Part shown: piece by piece, positions 1 through 9,939 of the stretch
Layout of the letters: every line of letters starts with the position of its first letter
Numbering within the stretch: the first letter of the stretch is position 1
Assembly: GCA_033782935.1 (NCBI GenBank)
Contig: JAWQEG010000501.1
Coordinates: 751,501 to 815,500 of the forward strand
DNA from: Petrolisthes cinctipes
Taxonomy: Eukaryota; Arthropoda; Malacostraca; Decapoda; Porcellanidae
Length of the DNA stretch: 64,000 nucleotides
Direction of reading: 5' to 3'
The notes under the pieces: generated by a model
What the model was told of the DNA's origin: nothing
The model's input: the letters and a program-made list of their open reading frames with translations, nothing else
The model's database searches: none
Program-made: the position numbers and the translations under genes

Positions 1-27
1 TTTTGATATATTATACTAGACTTCCTA

Positions 28-263
28 AAGGGGGTGCGGGAGTAGGGGACAGGCTTGGGGGAGGTTTGGGGGGTGCGGGAATAGGGGGACAGGCTTGGGG
101 TGGTTAGAAAGTCTGTCCCTTATTCCCGCACCTCCCTAACCCCACCCCCCCAAGCCTGTCCCCCTACTCCTGCACCCCCCAAAACCCCCCCAAGCCTGTC
201 CCCCTACTCCTGCACCCCCCTAAACCCCCCCCAGCCTGTCCCCCTATTCCTGCACCCCCTTAA
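28..263. mobile_element. G/C-rich foldback element, copy 1
   Basis: A G-rich half (AAGGGGGTGCGGGAGTAGGG, then GACAGGCTTGGGG units) is followed by its C-rich complement ending GCACCCCCTTAA, so the whole unit can fold back. The right end abuts TTAA; the left flank is CTAA. Three more full copies (2702-2918, 4505-4698, 5290-5433) and a half copy (2387-2411) lie within the next 5 kb. Runs of four to seven G make G-quadruplex formation plausible. No coding capacity. TTAA at the ends suggests piggyBac-like targeting, but this is inference. Confidence 0.7.
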
Positions 264-394
264 TTCCTTCAAAGTACGTAAGGAAACAGGACCAGATGAA
301 CAAAAATAATGGTGTTCCGTTGCTTTGAATAGTTTGGATGAATCAGTTACTCCAGATTTACCAACACTGTACTAACCCCTTAAAAGAGTATACT

Positions 395-605
395 TCAAAC
401 CTAACCTAACTAATAATTATAACTTATGTACCTAAGCTAACCTAATCAAACTAATAATTATAACTTATGTACCTAAGCTAACCTAATCAAACTAATAATT
501 ATAACTTATGTACATAACCAAACTAATAATTATAACTTATGTACCTAACCAAACTAATGATTATAACTTGTGTACCTAACCAAACTAATAATTATAACTT
601 GTGTA
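395..605. repeat. AT-rich tandem repeat, left segment
   Basis: Tandem units of about 30-40 bp built on CTAATAATTATAACTTATGTAC with CCTAACCAAA linkers. The same array resumes at 1494-1590, so the TIR element at 606-1491 split it. Confidence 0.8.
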
Positions 606-1491
606 CAGTTGGCTCCACTCCCGCGTTTCTCCCCTAGCGTTGCCAATGTTTGACCACTCAGGAATTCGAATCCCTAAGCACAAGTTAAAAGACTCGAAAC
701 ATTCATTAATCTTGCAATGCTAACTGACATTACACCTCAAGGCATTTTAAACTCCTGTATTTGCAGCTTGAATAACGCAATCACAGTGAAAGCATGAAAC
801 ACGTTAAATTAAGGAAAGAATATTATACCACTGAATAGAAGACCTCTGGCATCACAGGTTGTATGGCGTCTTAATGTCTGAAGGTAGATTGAGAGGTTGT
901 AAGTTGGGGATGGGGATTGAACGGTAGGGTGAGAAGGAAGTGAATTAATCTAACATCACATTATGTTACTATGGTCCAGTAGACTGCAGATTATTGATAA
1001 ACATCTACTGTCTTACTTCTCTATCAACTTCTCCTCGGCGGGTCATATGGTCTTGGCTACCTAACTCGCAAAAAAAAAAAAAAAAAAAAAAAAAACAATG
1101 ATCGATATACTTCACGGCGTGATTATATGGTTTGAGTTGTCTATTTCGCCGTAAAATAGATAAATAATAGGCCTAATGATAATAATAATTGATAAAGATC
1201 AATCATTAGGCTACTAGCATCTTTCTCTAATAGCTTAAATTTTTCCTCACTACACCTTAATTTCTTACCGCCAACCCTCCCTCCTGCCGTTTCCTACCTA
1301 AACCCCCCTTTTCTCTCAGTCCCCCAACACCTCCCTCTCTCAACCCTCCAACCACACCCTCACTCTGGGGGACCGTATGTATGTATGTTTCGAGTCTTTT
1401 AACTTGTGCTTAGGGATTCGAATTCCTGAGTGGTCAAACATTGGCAACGCTAGGGGAGAAACGCGGGAGTGGAGCCAACTGTACCTAACCA
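606..1491. mobile_element. Nonautonomous Tc1/mariner-like TIR element (family A)
   Basis: The termini CAGTTGGCTCCACTCCCGCG and their reverse complement form nearly perfect inverted arms of about 97 bp (606-702 and 1395-1491). TA dinucleotides flank both ends (604-605, 1492-1493), as expected for Tc1/mariner target duplication. The interior has no ORF and carries a 26-nt A-run at 1070-1095. The end sequence resembles the large element at 27478-39304 (CAGCCGGCTCCACTGCCGCG). Confidence 0.8.
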
Positions 1492-1493
1492 AA

Positions 1494-1592
1494 CTAATAA
1501 TTATAACTTGTGTACCTAACCAAACTAATAATTATAACTTATGTACCTAAGCTAACCTAATCAAACTAATAATTATAACTTACCGGTATATA
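1494..1592. repeat. AT-rich tandem repeat, right segment
   Basis: Continuation of the 395-605 array (CTAATAATTATAACTT units) on the far side of the TIR element. Confidence 0.7.
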
Positions 1593-1821
1593 CAGTCACG
1601 GTTAATCCACATACGGGTATCTCAAACAATTTACTGTCTAATGTTTTCACGTTCACATAATATGATATTATTATTTTAAGTAGTGCGTAGTTGCTTGTAT
1701 TAAATTAAAAGATGGTAGTTAACCTATTTATTGGAAAGTTTATCATCTAAGGAACAGAGGGAAGCTGTCAAACTCTTACGTGAGTTACCCCTATATGGAT
1801 GATTATATTTGACCGCAACTG
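1593..1821. mobile_element. MITE family E, copy 1 (TA-flanked)
   Basis: Starts CAGTCACGGTTAATCCACAT and ends with the imperfect complement ATGATTATATTTGACCGCAACTG; TA flanks at 1591-1592 and 1822-1823. Diverged copies occur at 22785-23019 and 40216-40454 with the same internal landmarks (AAATTGTTAAAG; GACAGCTTCCCTCTGTTCC, or complements). Nonautonomous, Tc1/mariner-type by its ends. Confidence 0.8.
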
Positions 1822-1861
1822 TACCTAACCTAACCAAACAAATAATTATAAGTTATGTAGC

Positions 1862-2112
1862 TAACCAAACCTTCCTTACAGCCATCAGTGAGAAGATCTA
1901 TGTGTACAAGATGTCCTGTGGTGGTGTGAGTGGTGTTGGTGACCGTGTTACCTAACCAAACCTTCCTTACAGCCATCAGTGAGAAGATCTATGTATACAA
2001 GATGTCCTGTGGTGTTGGTGACTGTGTTAACTAACCAAACCTTCCTATTACAGCCATCAGTGAGAAGATCTATGTGTACAAGATGTCCTGTGGTGTTGGT
2101 GACTGTGTTAAC
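1862..2112 (+). repeat. Tandem decoy copies of a WDR18 splice acceptor and exon start
   Basis: Three consecutive copies (about 1862-1950, 1951-2030, 2031-2109) of the acceptor and first about 50-70 bp of the exon beginning at 2135. Each has CTAACCAAACCTTCC..ACAG followed by CCATCAGTGAGAAGATCTAT. All keep the AG acceptor, but each runs into in-frame stops soon after GTTGGTGAC and then into the next copy. Only the fourth copy continues into a complete exon with a donor. Confidence 0.85.
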
Positions 2113-2134
2113 TAACCAAACCTTCCTATTACAG

Positions 2135-5100
2135 CCATCAGTGAGAAGATCTATGTGTACAAGATGTCCTGTGGTGGTGTGAGTGGTGTTGGTGACCGAC
2201 ATTACCAGTCCGTCACACACCTCACCTTCACACCGTGTGGTAACTACTTTGCATCAGGTGGTGCTGACGGCTTTGTGTATGTGTGGAGCCTGGCAGCCTT
2301 CAATGATGCATTACATAAGACACACCCACCACACACATCACCACACTACACACTCGGACAACACTCTGATAAGGTTAGTGTGTTTGTTAAGGGGGTGAGG
2401 GAATAGGGGGATATTATTAATCTTGGTATAGATGAGAGATGTGTCTTTAACCAGTGTGTTATGTTTGCTAACCTAATCTAACCTAGCCTAATTCCTAACC
2501 ATACCAAACCCAACCTAATCTTACTCAACCTAACCCAAGGCAACCCAACCTAACCTAATGTAACCTAAGTCTACCCAACCCAAACCTAACTTAATCCATC
2601 CTATTCTACCTTTACCTATCCAAACCTAACCTAACCTGACATACCCCAATGTATCCTTCCCACTCTTCTCATAGCCGTTATATACCTGTTGTTATTGCCT
2701 GTTAAGTGGGTGCGGTAGTAGGGGACAGGCTTGGGGTGGGGGGGTGCGGGAATAGGGGGACAGGCCTGGGGTTGGTAGAAAGCCTGTCCCCTATTTCCAC
2801 ACACCCCTAACTCCCCCCACTACTCCTGCACCCCCCAAAACCCCCCCAAGCCTGTCCCCTACTCCCACACCCCCCTAAACCCTCCCAAGCCTGTCCCCCT
2901 ATTGCTGCACCCCCTTAAGTGATGTGGGTAATACTTTAAGGGTTTTGGCACCTATTTTTGATCCAAGCCACTCCCTTTCAGTTCTTCAACTGTTCCTTTT
3001 TTCTTTCTATTTCCTTCCTGCATGCTGTCTCACCTCTCTATCACCTTCTTCTAGCGCTATATGACCTCGCTGTTGCAGCACCTAATATCAATGAATCGTA
3101 TCCATTAATGTATCAATCTTTGTACAGGTAACAGGTATAACGATAACCAGCGGTGGAATGAAAGGTACATTGGTATCGTGTTCACTGGACCACACAGCTC
3201 GGGTATATGACTTGGCTACAGGAAGACAAGTATACAGCCTTATTACACCATCACCCCTTACTGCTGTCACCACCAACACATTGGGGTCACAAGTGTTGTT
3301 AGGGAGTAGTAGTGGACGTATCAATGTGGTCAACTTACTACCACCACCAACACCAGGAGATATATTGGTTAGTTATTAAAACCTTATTTATGCAAGAACA
3401 TCTGTGTTGTTGACAATGGCATGGTACTGGTACGATGACTCCATAGACAAATAACAAAGCCATAGTACTGGTACCACATCATCGTTAAAACCATCAGTGT
3501 TCTTGCATACACCCCATTGTTTCAACATGAATGAATAAATGTTTTGTATGTAGTTTGTTTTATGCTGTTAAATATTGATGTGAATGTATATGTAGAGATG
3601 TAGAATATAGTAAATCCTTGATATATATTATAGTATAACCTTGGTATAACATAAATAAATCCACCATTTACTTCCTTTTACACATATTGAAGACCACCAA
3701 TATACAGTCTGTGTTTTCCCAGCCTTGTGTTATTAATACATTACCATACACACTAACAGTTAAAGTGATAAAAGAATACAACACTTTGATAAACTCGTAT
3801 TTACTGTGATTATTTTACTATATTTATTTTGTAGGTTGGTGATGCAGGTTCAAGTTGCCATGAGAAAGCTGTGACACACATAGCAGTGACAGCATCAGGT
3901 AACAGAGTGGTGACAGGGAGTGACGATGGTGAAGTGAAGGTATGGACTGTTACCAGTACTAGTTTGGGCACCAATGACACCATCACTACACCACACCTGG
4001 CCATCCAACGCACCATACACACAGCACGTGGCATCATTACCAATCTCTGTGTTTTGCGTATGGAGAGAGAGGTGTGTGTAAAGAGTGTTTGTTATTGTTT
4101 GTTTGAGAGGTGTGTGTAAAGAGTGTTTATTATTGTTTGTTTGAGAGGTGTGTGTAAAGTGTGTTTGTTATTGTTTGTTTGAGAGGTGTGTGTAAAGAGT
4201 GTTTATTATTGTTTGTTTGAGAGGTGTGTGTAAAGTGTTTATTATTGTTTGTTTGAGAGGTGTGTGTAAAGTGTGTTGTTGCTTGTTGGAGAGAGAGAGT
4301 TTATGACTGATATATAGAGTAAGTGTAAATACCCCATCATTCACATCTCTGTATCATTATTCACTGCACCATTATTTATTTCTGTATTAGACACTTAGAG
4401 AGAAAGTTTTGTGGATACATGTCTTTTTGGTTCATATATACATGCTGTTGTGGCACTTAATATCAATCAATCAATCAATCAGTCAGTCATCCATCAATAT
4501 GATTTTAAGGGGGTGCAGGAGTAGGGGACAGGCTTGGGGGGGATTTGGGGGGTGCAGGAATAGGGGAACAAGCTTGGGGTGGGTAGAATGCCTGTCCCCT
4601 ATTTCTGCACCTCCCTAACCCCCCTAAGCCTGTCTCCCTACTCCCACACACCCCTAAACCCCCCCCAAGCCTGTCCCCCTATACCCGCACCCCCTTAACT
4701 CTCCTTTCATTCATCAATATACCTCTTTCTTTACCATCAACCTTCCCTATATCTAACCCAATCATCCGTTGTTCATACAGGTTGTGGATGACGTGGACCT
4801 TGACATCCGTGAGATCATCCGTCCACTGAGCCAAGACTACACCAGCAGTCCACTCAATGCATCCGTCACTGTCCATACCAAACCAAGGACATCATCCGCC
4901 CTTAACATCACACCACAATATACAAGGTGGGTACAGTAATTATTATGTATTATAAGTACAGCCACAATTAAATATCCACCAACACTTTCCTTCCATGGTA
5001 GTAAATATCTTGGTAATAATGAACAACACGTGTATTATTTTGCAGCACTTCATAATAATAACAATAATTTGAGGGGGTTGAGTTGACATAAGGTGTTGTA

Positions 5101-5719
5101 TTATTATTATTATTATATTTTGCAGCACTTCATAATAATGATAATTGAGGTGTTGTTGGATGATTATATTTTGATATGATACTGATTTATTTGTTGCACG
5201 ATGGAAGGAAAGTGTAGGTGGATATTTGATTGTGACTGTACAGTAGGTCCTTGATACAAGATCATTAAATATATCACTTGTATCCTTATGAGGGGGTGAG
5301 GGAATAGGGGGACAGGCTTGGAGGGGGTTTAGGGGTGTGTGGGAGTAGGGGGACAGGCTTTCTACCCACCCCAAGCCTGTCCCCCTATTCCCGCACCCCC
5401 CAAAGCCTGTCCCCTACTCCCGCACCCCCTTAACACAGGCTCAGTAAATAGCTTTATCGAGGAATTACAGTATCCTTCCTCTCACTACATACACACACAC
5501 ATGACGGAAAAACATACATGGGATTGACATATATATACACATACTGTTTTTATGTGTATATAAATTACAGTATTCACAGCCTCACTCTTTGACATGTACA
5601 TAGTTTGTACAGTAATGCATTGGTTTGTACTGTCATTGTTAAGGGTGTGTATTGTACTATTAGTTTGTAAATGAATGTGTGTACAGTAAACAAACCATCT
5701 TTGTACATTATATACCCAT

Positions 5720-5753
<34 letters not shown>

Positions 5754-6419
5754 GTCTCTCTCTCTCTTTCAATGTATGTTATTGTGGTCCTGTTGTTGTT
5801 TTCCTGGCATATATACTTTGAAGGAATCAAGGCACTCAAATGTACAGTTGGCCACAGGAATTCTTATACATGCTATATATATTATGTAAAGATAGGTCAT
5901 TCATTATTGTATAAATACTGCAATTATTGGTCAACCAAGTGACTCGGTGATTACCAAAGCAACAACAAACCTACTACTACTAATAATAATAATGGTGTAT
6001 TGCAGTTACATAGTCTTATATTACAAAACAACAAACCAAATAATAATATTGTATTGCAGTTATATTGTCTGACATTTTCTATATGTTGTAAACCTTGAAG
6101 ACAATAGTGTGTGTACCAATTCTTGTGGTAAATTGTACTTTTAAAAGTGTATTGTTAATCCTTTAAAAAAATATTAGGTCTTTTAAAATAAATACACAAA
6201 TGAAATAAAATGTTAATATTAATATGATATGTTAATTTTAATATATAACAACATGTTTACATTTTTTTCAGTGTGGGTGGAGTCGGGAAACACAACACCA
6301 AAGGCGCGAGAAACAGCAACGAAGATTTGCTGAGCCAAATCTGCCAACTCCAGACTGCCAACTCACAGCTGTACAAGTTTGCCATTAAACACATTCTTAA
6401 AGATGATGTAAATGATTGA
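2135..6419 (+). CDS. WDR18: WD-repeat protein 18 (WDR18/Ipi3 homologue), 3' five exons
   Basis: WDR18/Ipi3 belongs to the nuclear Rix1/PELP1 complex that acts with MDN1 in 60S ribosomal subunit maturation. Exons by splice signals and frame: 2135-2373, 3128-3367, 3835-4071, 4781-4926, 6272-6419. All junctions are GT-AG. The first three are phase 0; the last joins AG to T, making Ser. WD blades visible: HYQSVTHLTFTPCGNYFASG..VYVWSL, LVSCSLDHTARVYDLATG, and VTHIAVTASGNRVVTGSDDG..VKVWTV. The final exon gives a short coiled-coil-like tail (DLLSQICQLQTANSQLYKF) ending in TGA at 6417, as in WDR18 family proteins. The first exon here starts with two bases of a split codon, so the N-terminal third must lie upstream; I do not see it at 1-1860. 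Assignment rests on remembered family similarity, not a search. Confidence 0.85.
2387..2411. repeat. Half copy of the G/C-rich foldback element
   Basis: TTAAGGGGGTGAGGGAATAG matches only the left end of the foldback family and starts 13 bp inside the WDR18 intron, immediately after the donor. Confidence 0.6.
2462..2640. repeat. Degenerate CCTAA telomere-like repeats
   Basis: Intronic tract of imperfect AACCTAACCTAACC/CAACCTAACCC units. CCTAA is the complement of the arthropod telomere unit TTAGG, but the tract is too degenerate to call a telomere. A shorter stretch occurs near 13421-13440. Confidence 0.6.
2702..2918. mobile_element. G/C-rich foldback element, copy 2
   Basis: Begins TTAAGTGGGTGCGGTAGTAG and ends CTGCACCCCCTTAA, so TTAA is present at both ends. 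The first half is G-rich and the second C-rich. It sits within the WDR18 intron between 2373 and 3128. Confidence 0.7.
3391..3507. repeat. Short imperfect inverted repeat in a WDR18 intron
   Basis: TGCAAGAACATCTGTG at the left pairs with CATCAGTGTTCTTGCA at the right; inner arms ATGGTACTGGTAC and AGTACTGGTACCA also pair. This gives a hairpin of about 117 bp, possibly a very short MITE. No clear target duplication seen. Confidence 0.5.
4069..4275 (+). repeat. Tandem amplification of a WDR18 splice-donor segment
   Basis: Six copies of a unit of about 36-38 bp starting GAGGTGTGTGTAAAG and continuing with GTTTATTATTGTTTGTTT. The first copy contains the real exon end and donor (exon ends 4071). 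The five others repeat the donor-like GAG/GTGTGT downstream inside the intron. Confidence 0.85.
4505..4698. mobile_element. G/C-rich foldback element, copy 3
   Basis: TTAAGGGGGTGCAGGAGTAG at the left and CCCGCACCCCCTTAA at the right; TTAA at both ends. It lies in the intron just upstream of the exon at 4781. Confidence 0.75.
5290..5433. mobile_element. G/C-rich foldback element, copy 4
   Basis: Shorter copy: AGGGGGTGAGGGAATAGGGG at the left, CCCGCACCCCCTTAA at the right; only the right end keeps TTAA. In the last WDR18 intron. Confidence 0.7.
5723..5771. repeat. CA then CT microsatellite
   Basis: (CA)n at about 5723-5751 followed by a (TC)n tract. Simple repeat inside the last WDR18 intron. 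Confidence 0.9.
5845..6135. mobile_element. MITE family B, copy 1 (TA-flanked)
   Basis: Left end CAGTTGGCCACAGGAATTC, right end ACCAATTCTTGTGGTAAATTG (imperfect complement), with TA on each side. Related to 12612-12837 and to the ends of the large element 39363-52112 (GGCCACAAG..ATTCGTAC). Confidence 0.7.
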
Positions 6420-6450
6420 GTGAGTGTGTAAGTTGTTGTCTTATGTAGCA

Positions 6451-6456
6451 AATAAA
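6451..6456 (+). promoter_or_regulatory. Polyadenylation signal of WDR18
   Basis: AATAAA 32 bp after the WDR18 stop codon; a very short 3' UTR is implied. Confidence 0.65.
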
Positions 6457-7198
6457 TGACCTAAATACTGATATATTATTATTTCTATGCACTGAGTGAC
6501 TGTGTGAAGGGGTGAGAAAAAATTCATTAAGAAGAGGAGGGTGTCACTCACGTTGTGACAAGTGTTGCAGAAAAGAAAAATGTAATATTTGGTAAATTTA
6601 CATTTGATGGTGCCTCGACAGCCGTAAGGCCGTGCGTTGTCAAGCTATGTGGCTCCGCCGCCGCTGCCTCGCTGTAGTGTCGGAGCCACAAATCCTGTAC
6701 CGTGTCACACTGTTAAGCATAATTTGTATTAATATAGGTACATGACAAATTACTATATATAAGAGTAAGGAAGAAAAGGATACAAAAGATTTTCTTGGCT
6801 TGTCTTGAACGCTGTGAATAAATAAATCCACGTCAAGTAATTAGTAATTTTAAAGGAGTGGTACCAGAGGGGCTCCGGTGCGGCGTGGTCAGACAGTGTG
6901 ACCACGTACTGTACATTAAACTGTGTGTGTTTTACCATGATATGCGGCCGGGTGTGACACCTCTCATTTGTTTGTATGTGTTATCGCCATTCTGCAGCGG
7001 CGCCGCATAATGTGACAACAGCCTAAGAATGAAGGCGGCAGCATGGCAATATGTAATTGATGCTGTCAATGCTGTTAGTAGAGTGCAGTGTGACGTCTCT
7101 GACGTGAAATTAAAGTTCAAGCACTTCAAATCAGTAAGTCCACATGCTCCTTTCAAGTAACTCATTTCCACAGCACCTATTCTAGACTGATGAGCCCC
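6457..7198. other. Intergenic, nothing recognised
   Basis: Contains GC-rich patches (GGCTCCGCCGCCGCTGCC at 6651-6668; GCAGCGGCGCCGC near 6996) in otherwise AT-rich DNA. Short overlapping ORFs on the minus strand show no recognisable protein. Confidence 0.4.
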
Positions 7199-7262
7199 AC
7201 TTTGTGCAGTGGCAGTATCATAACCAATGGGGTTCAGAGGTGCGGCCATTGCGTACTGGCTA
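7199..7262 (+). pseudogene. U4 snRNA-like 5' fragment
   Basis: CTTTGTGCAGTGGCAGTATC followed by ATAACCAATGGGGTT closely matches the conserved 5' domain of U4 snRNA (TTTGCGCAGTGGCAGTATCG..AGCCAATGAGGTT), including the U6-pairing region. Similarity fades after about 60 nt. The Sm site and 3' stem are not seen, so this is a truncated pseudogene or a U4-derived piece of a retroelement transcript, not a functional gene. Confidence 0.65.
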
Positions 7263-7289
7263 CTGTCTAACATTGGGAAGTTTTAAAAG

Positions 7290-8665
7290 CACCTCGGTGA
7301 CCTACCCTTCCTCAAGAAGGGTAGGTAAGTCTCACCCCGCCTCCACGTGGTAACCTCGGGGACACCTCCCTATTTTTAGTTGATTTTATTGTAAAAGGCT
7401 GGAGGTGAAGCCAAAGGGGGAGGCGGTGTGGGGGCAAATTAGGTTCCCTCACATATAGGTTTTAAATTTTTGTAGTGTATATATTTTAATGACATTTTTT
7501 TTTTAAGTGTTAATATGTAATTCTCTTTTTCTTTTTTATTATTGTGGTGATTTTTAGAAACTTGACAATGTTGATGGCCCGTGTCCCTCCGGGAATGAGC
7601 GCTACGTTGGCCTTGCCAGCCACCAGCGGCCCCCCAATGGGGGGACGGACGGCTGCGGCTAGTGGCGGGGAGGGGTCTCCAGTCTGCCCTGTGAGTGGCT
7701 GGAAAGGTGAAGAATGCTTGAGAATGGTTGGGATCAATGTGAATGGAATGGTGAATGAGGTGAAAAGGAGAGAGATAGTGGAGTGTGCTAGGAGTAGTAG
7801 AATAGATGTGTGTGGCATAACTGAAACACATATGAAAGGATGGGGGGTGGAAGAGTGTGTTGTGGGAAGGAATGGAAGGAGGTGTGGTATGGACTGGTAT
7901 GGATGAAAAGAGTAAAGGGAGAGGAAAAGAAGGTTGTGCATTGTTGGTGTCTGGGAGGGTGTGGAAAGGAATGGATGGACATGGAAGGAAGGGAACAAGG
8001 ATAGTATGTATGGATGACTGGCAAGATTGGTATTGTAAAGTATGCAGGGGTCTGCGCGTATGCTCCAGTGAACGCGCAGACCAAAGTGGGAAAGGTGAAA
8101 ATGAAAGAGTTCTGGGATGAAGTGAATGAATGTCTAAGAAGGTTTGAGAGTGGAAGAAGGATAGTGTTGATAGGAGATATGAATGGGAAGGTAGGGAATG
8201 AGAGAAGAGGAAATGTAGTTGGCAAGTTGGGTGTGAATGGAATAAATGAGAATGGTGAGTGCCTGGTGGATGTGTGTGCCGAAGCGGGGTTGTTCCTCGT
8301 TGAAATAGTTCCTAAACAACAAATTTCTGTGAGTTACTTGCATCAAAGATAATGGACGAAGATGGTCACAAATACCAGATTAAAACTGTACACTGAGTAA
8401 AAACAAATTCTATAAGTGTGAGTATAATGGTGAGGAATTTGTAAAGTTGTGGGACCTGGTGTGAGAGGCAGACCACCGGATAGGTGGCAGAAGAGAGTGG
8501 AAGAGTATGTAAAGGAGAGAAACGTGAGGGGCAGAGGAGGGTTTGAACAAGTAAGGAGGGAGTGTTGGAACAGGGAGAACTGGAGACACTTCTGCCGTGG
8601 CCACCCCCTTGGAGGGAGTTCCCGGAGGGAACGAGGCGTCAGAGCTATAGATAGATAGATAGTAT
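7290..8665 (+). mobile_element. Internally deleted LINE with endonuclease remnant and GATA tail
   Basis: A 5' region with a perfect 10-bp stem hairpin (CCTACCCTTC, 5-nt loop, GAAGGGTAGG, 7301-7325) is followed by endonuclease-like coding sequence. From 7725: VGINVNGMVNEVKRREIVEC, then VCGITETHMKGWGVEE. After a frameshift near 7890 a second block at 8014-8320 has AYAPVNAQTKVGK, IVLIGDMNGKVGNE and NENGECLVDVCAEAGLFLVE. This is the APE-type endonuclease of non-LTR retrotransposons. The reverse transcriptase is missing. A LINE C-terminal segment follows at 8449-8658 (RGRPPDRWQKRVEEYV..CWNRENWRHF), ending at once in (GATA)n at 8645-8662. An internally deleted, dead copy. Confidence 0.7.
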
Positions 8666-8784
8666 AATAGCTGTGGAGGTAAATACTTCTCTTTGAGTAA
8701 AATCCATACACTTTAACTATTATGTCACATTAAATCAGACAGTGTCAGATACTCTTTCTTACTGTACACCCAAGTACAGAACTA

Positions 8785-9572
8785 CTATAGTCAACCACAA
8801 GGAAACTGGCGACTAAGGTGGGGTGACAGGCGGAGATCTCACCCCAAGCAGCATTGCCACATTAGACTTTCCAACCCACATTACTCTATTATATACCACA
8901 CCATGTGGCAGTGTTGTACTGTATACACGCTGAGTCCGAGGTCAGTAATTTAATGGGGTCAGACAGGTCATTTCTCCTTTGGCCACCACCATGGAAGGTA
9001 CACACACACAGTGTGTGTACAATCTTCATTTTACTATGCAGAGGGACAAAGGCTTTGGACAGACACACATATAATTTCATACATTAAGAAAATTGTCACC
9101 ACGGAAGAAATAGTCACACCTTCCAAAATCCTATCACGTCTTCCCTTCGTACACACACACACACACACTGTGTGTACAATGTTCAATTTACTATGCAGAG
9201 GGACAGAAACATAAAAGATTAATACACATAGACACACAATGCAGAGGGACAGAAACATAAAAGATTAATACACATAGACACAATGCAGAAGGACAGAAAC
9301 ATAAAAGATTAATACACATAGACACACAATGCAGAGGGACAAAAACATAAAAGATTAATACACATAGACATACAATGCAGAGGGACAGAAACATAAAATA
9401 CAGATAAAGAGAAAGGAAAGGAGGGAGGAGAGGGAGAAAGGAGATTCAGGTGAGAGAACGCAAATCCCATTCTGACAGACCACAACCATATGTGGCAACG
9501 CTGCTTGGAGGGAGATCCCCACCTATAGTCCCACCTTAAGACACCAGCCAGTTTCCTTGTGGTTGACTATAG
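8785..9572. mobile_element. TA-flanked TIR element (family F), copy 1
   Basis: Left end CTATAGTCAACCACAAGGAA with inner arm GCAGCATTGCCACAT; right end TTCCTTGTGGTTGACTATAG with inner ATGTGGCAACGCTGC. TA flanks at 8783-8784 and 9573-9574. No transposase. A relative with similar ends lies at 29281-29885 inside the DIRS element. Confidence 0.75.
9190..9400. repeat. Tandem repeat inside the family F element
   Basis: About five units of 45-47 bp (AATGCAGAGGGACAGAAACA, then TAAAAGATTAATACACATAG plus ACACAC), differing by a few bases. Confidence 0.85.
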
Positions 9573-9939
9573 TACTCCAGCTCATATATAATTATAATCT
9601 AATTCTTGACAAGTTCTGAAGTTATGATATACTGTACAATACCTGTATACTGTATAGTAACAATCAATTCAATTCAACACAAACAAACTGCATATCAGCA
9701 CAGACTATAAGAAACAAAAAATCCTATGGTCACATTACTGTATAATGAACACCACCAGATCACTACACTCAACACACGTCCACATCTTGTTGAACACAAT
9801 CTCTCACATGTTGTTTTATAGACGATCCATTGGAGAAAATGTTTTCATTAACAGAAGACCCCTCATGAATAATGATAAAGTTAGTTGTTTCCAAAGGGTC
9901 CCTGGGTTTACCATGTTGTGAATCTGTAGTAATATAACA

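Noticed and set aside
660..690. tRNA-like B box (GAATTCGAATCCC) suggesting a SINE
   Set aside because: No A box at proper spacing and the motif is part of the perfect inverted arm of the family A element.
2462..2640. Interstitial telomere
   Set aside because: CCTAA units are too degenerate and short, and lie inside a gene intron.
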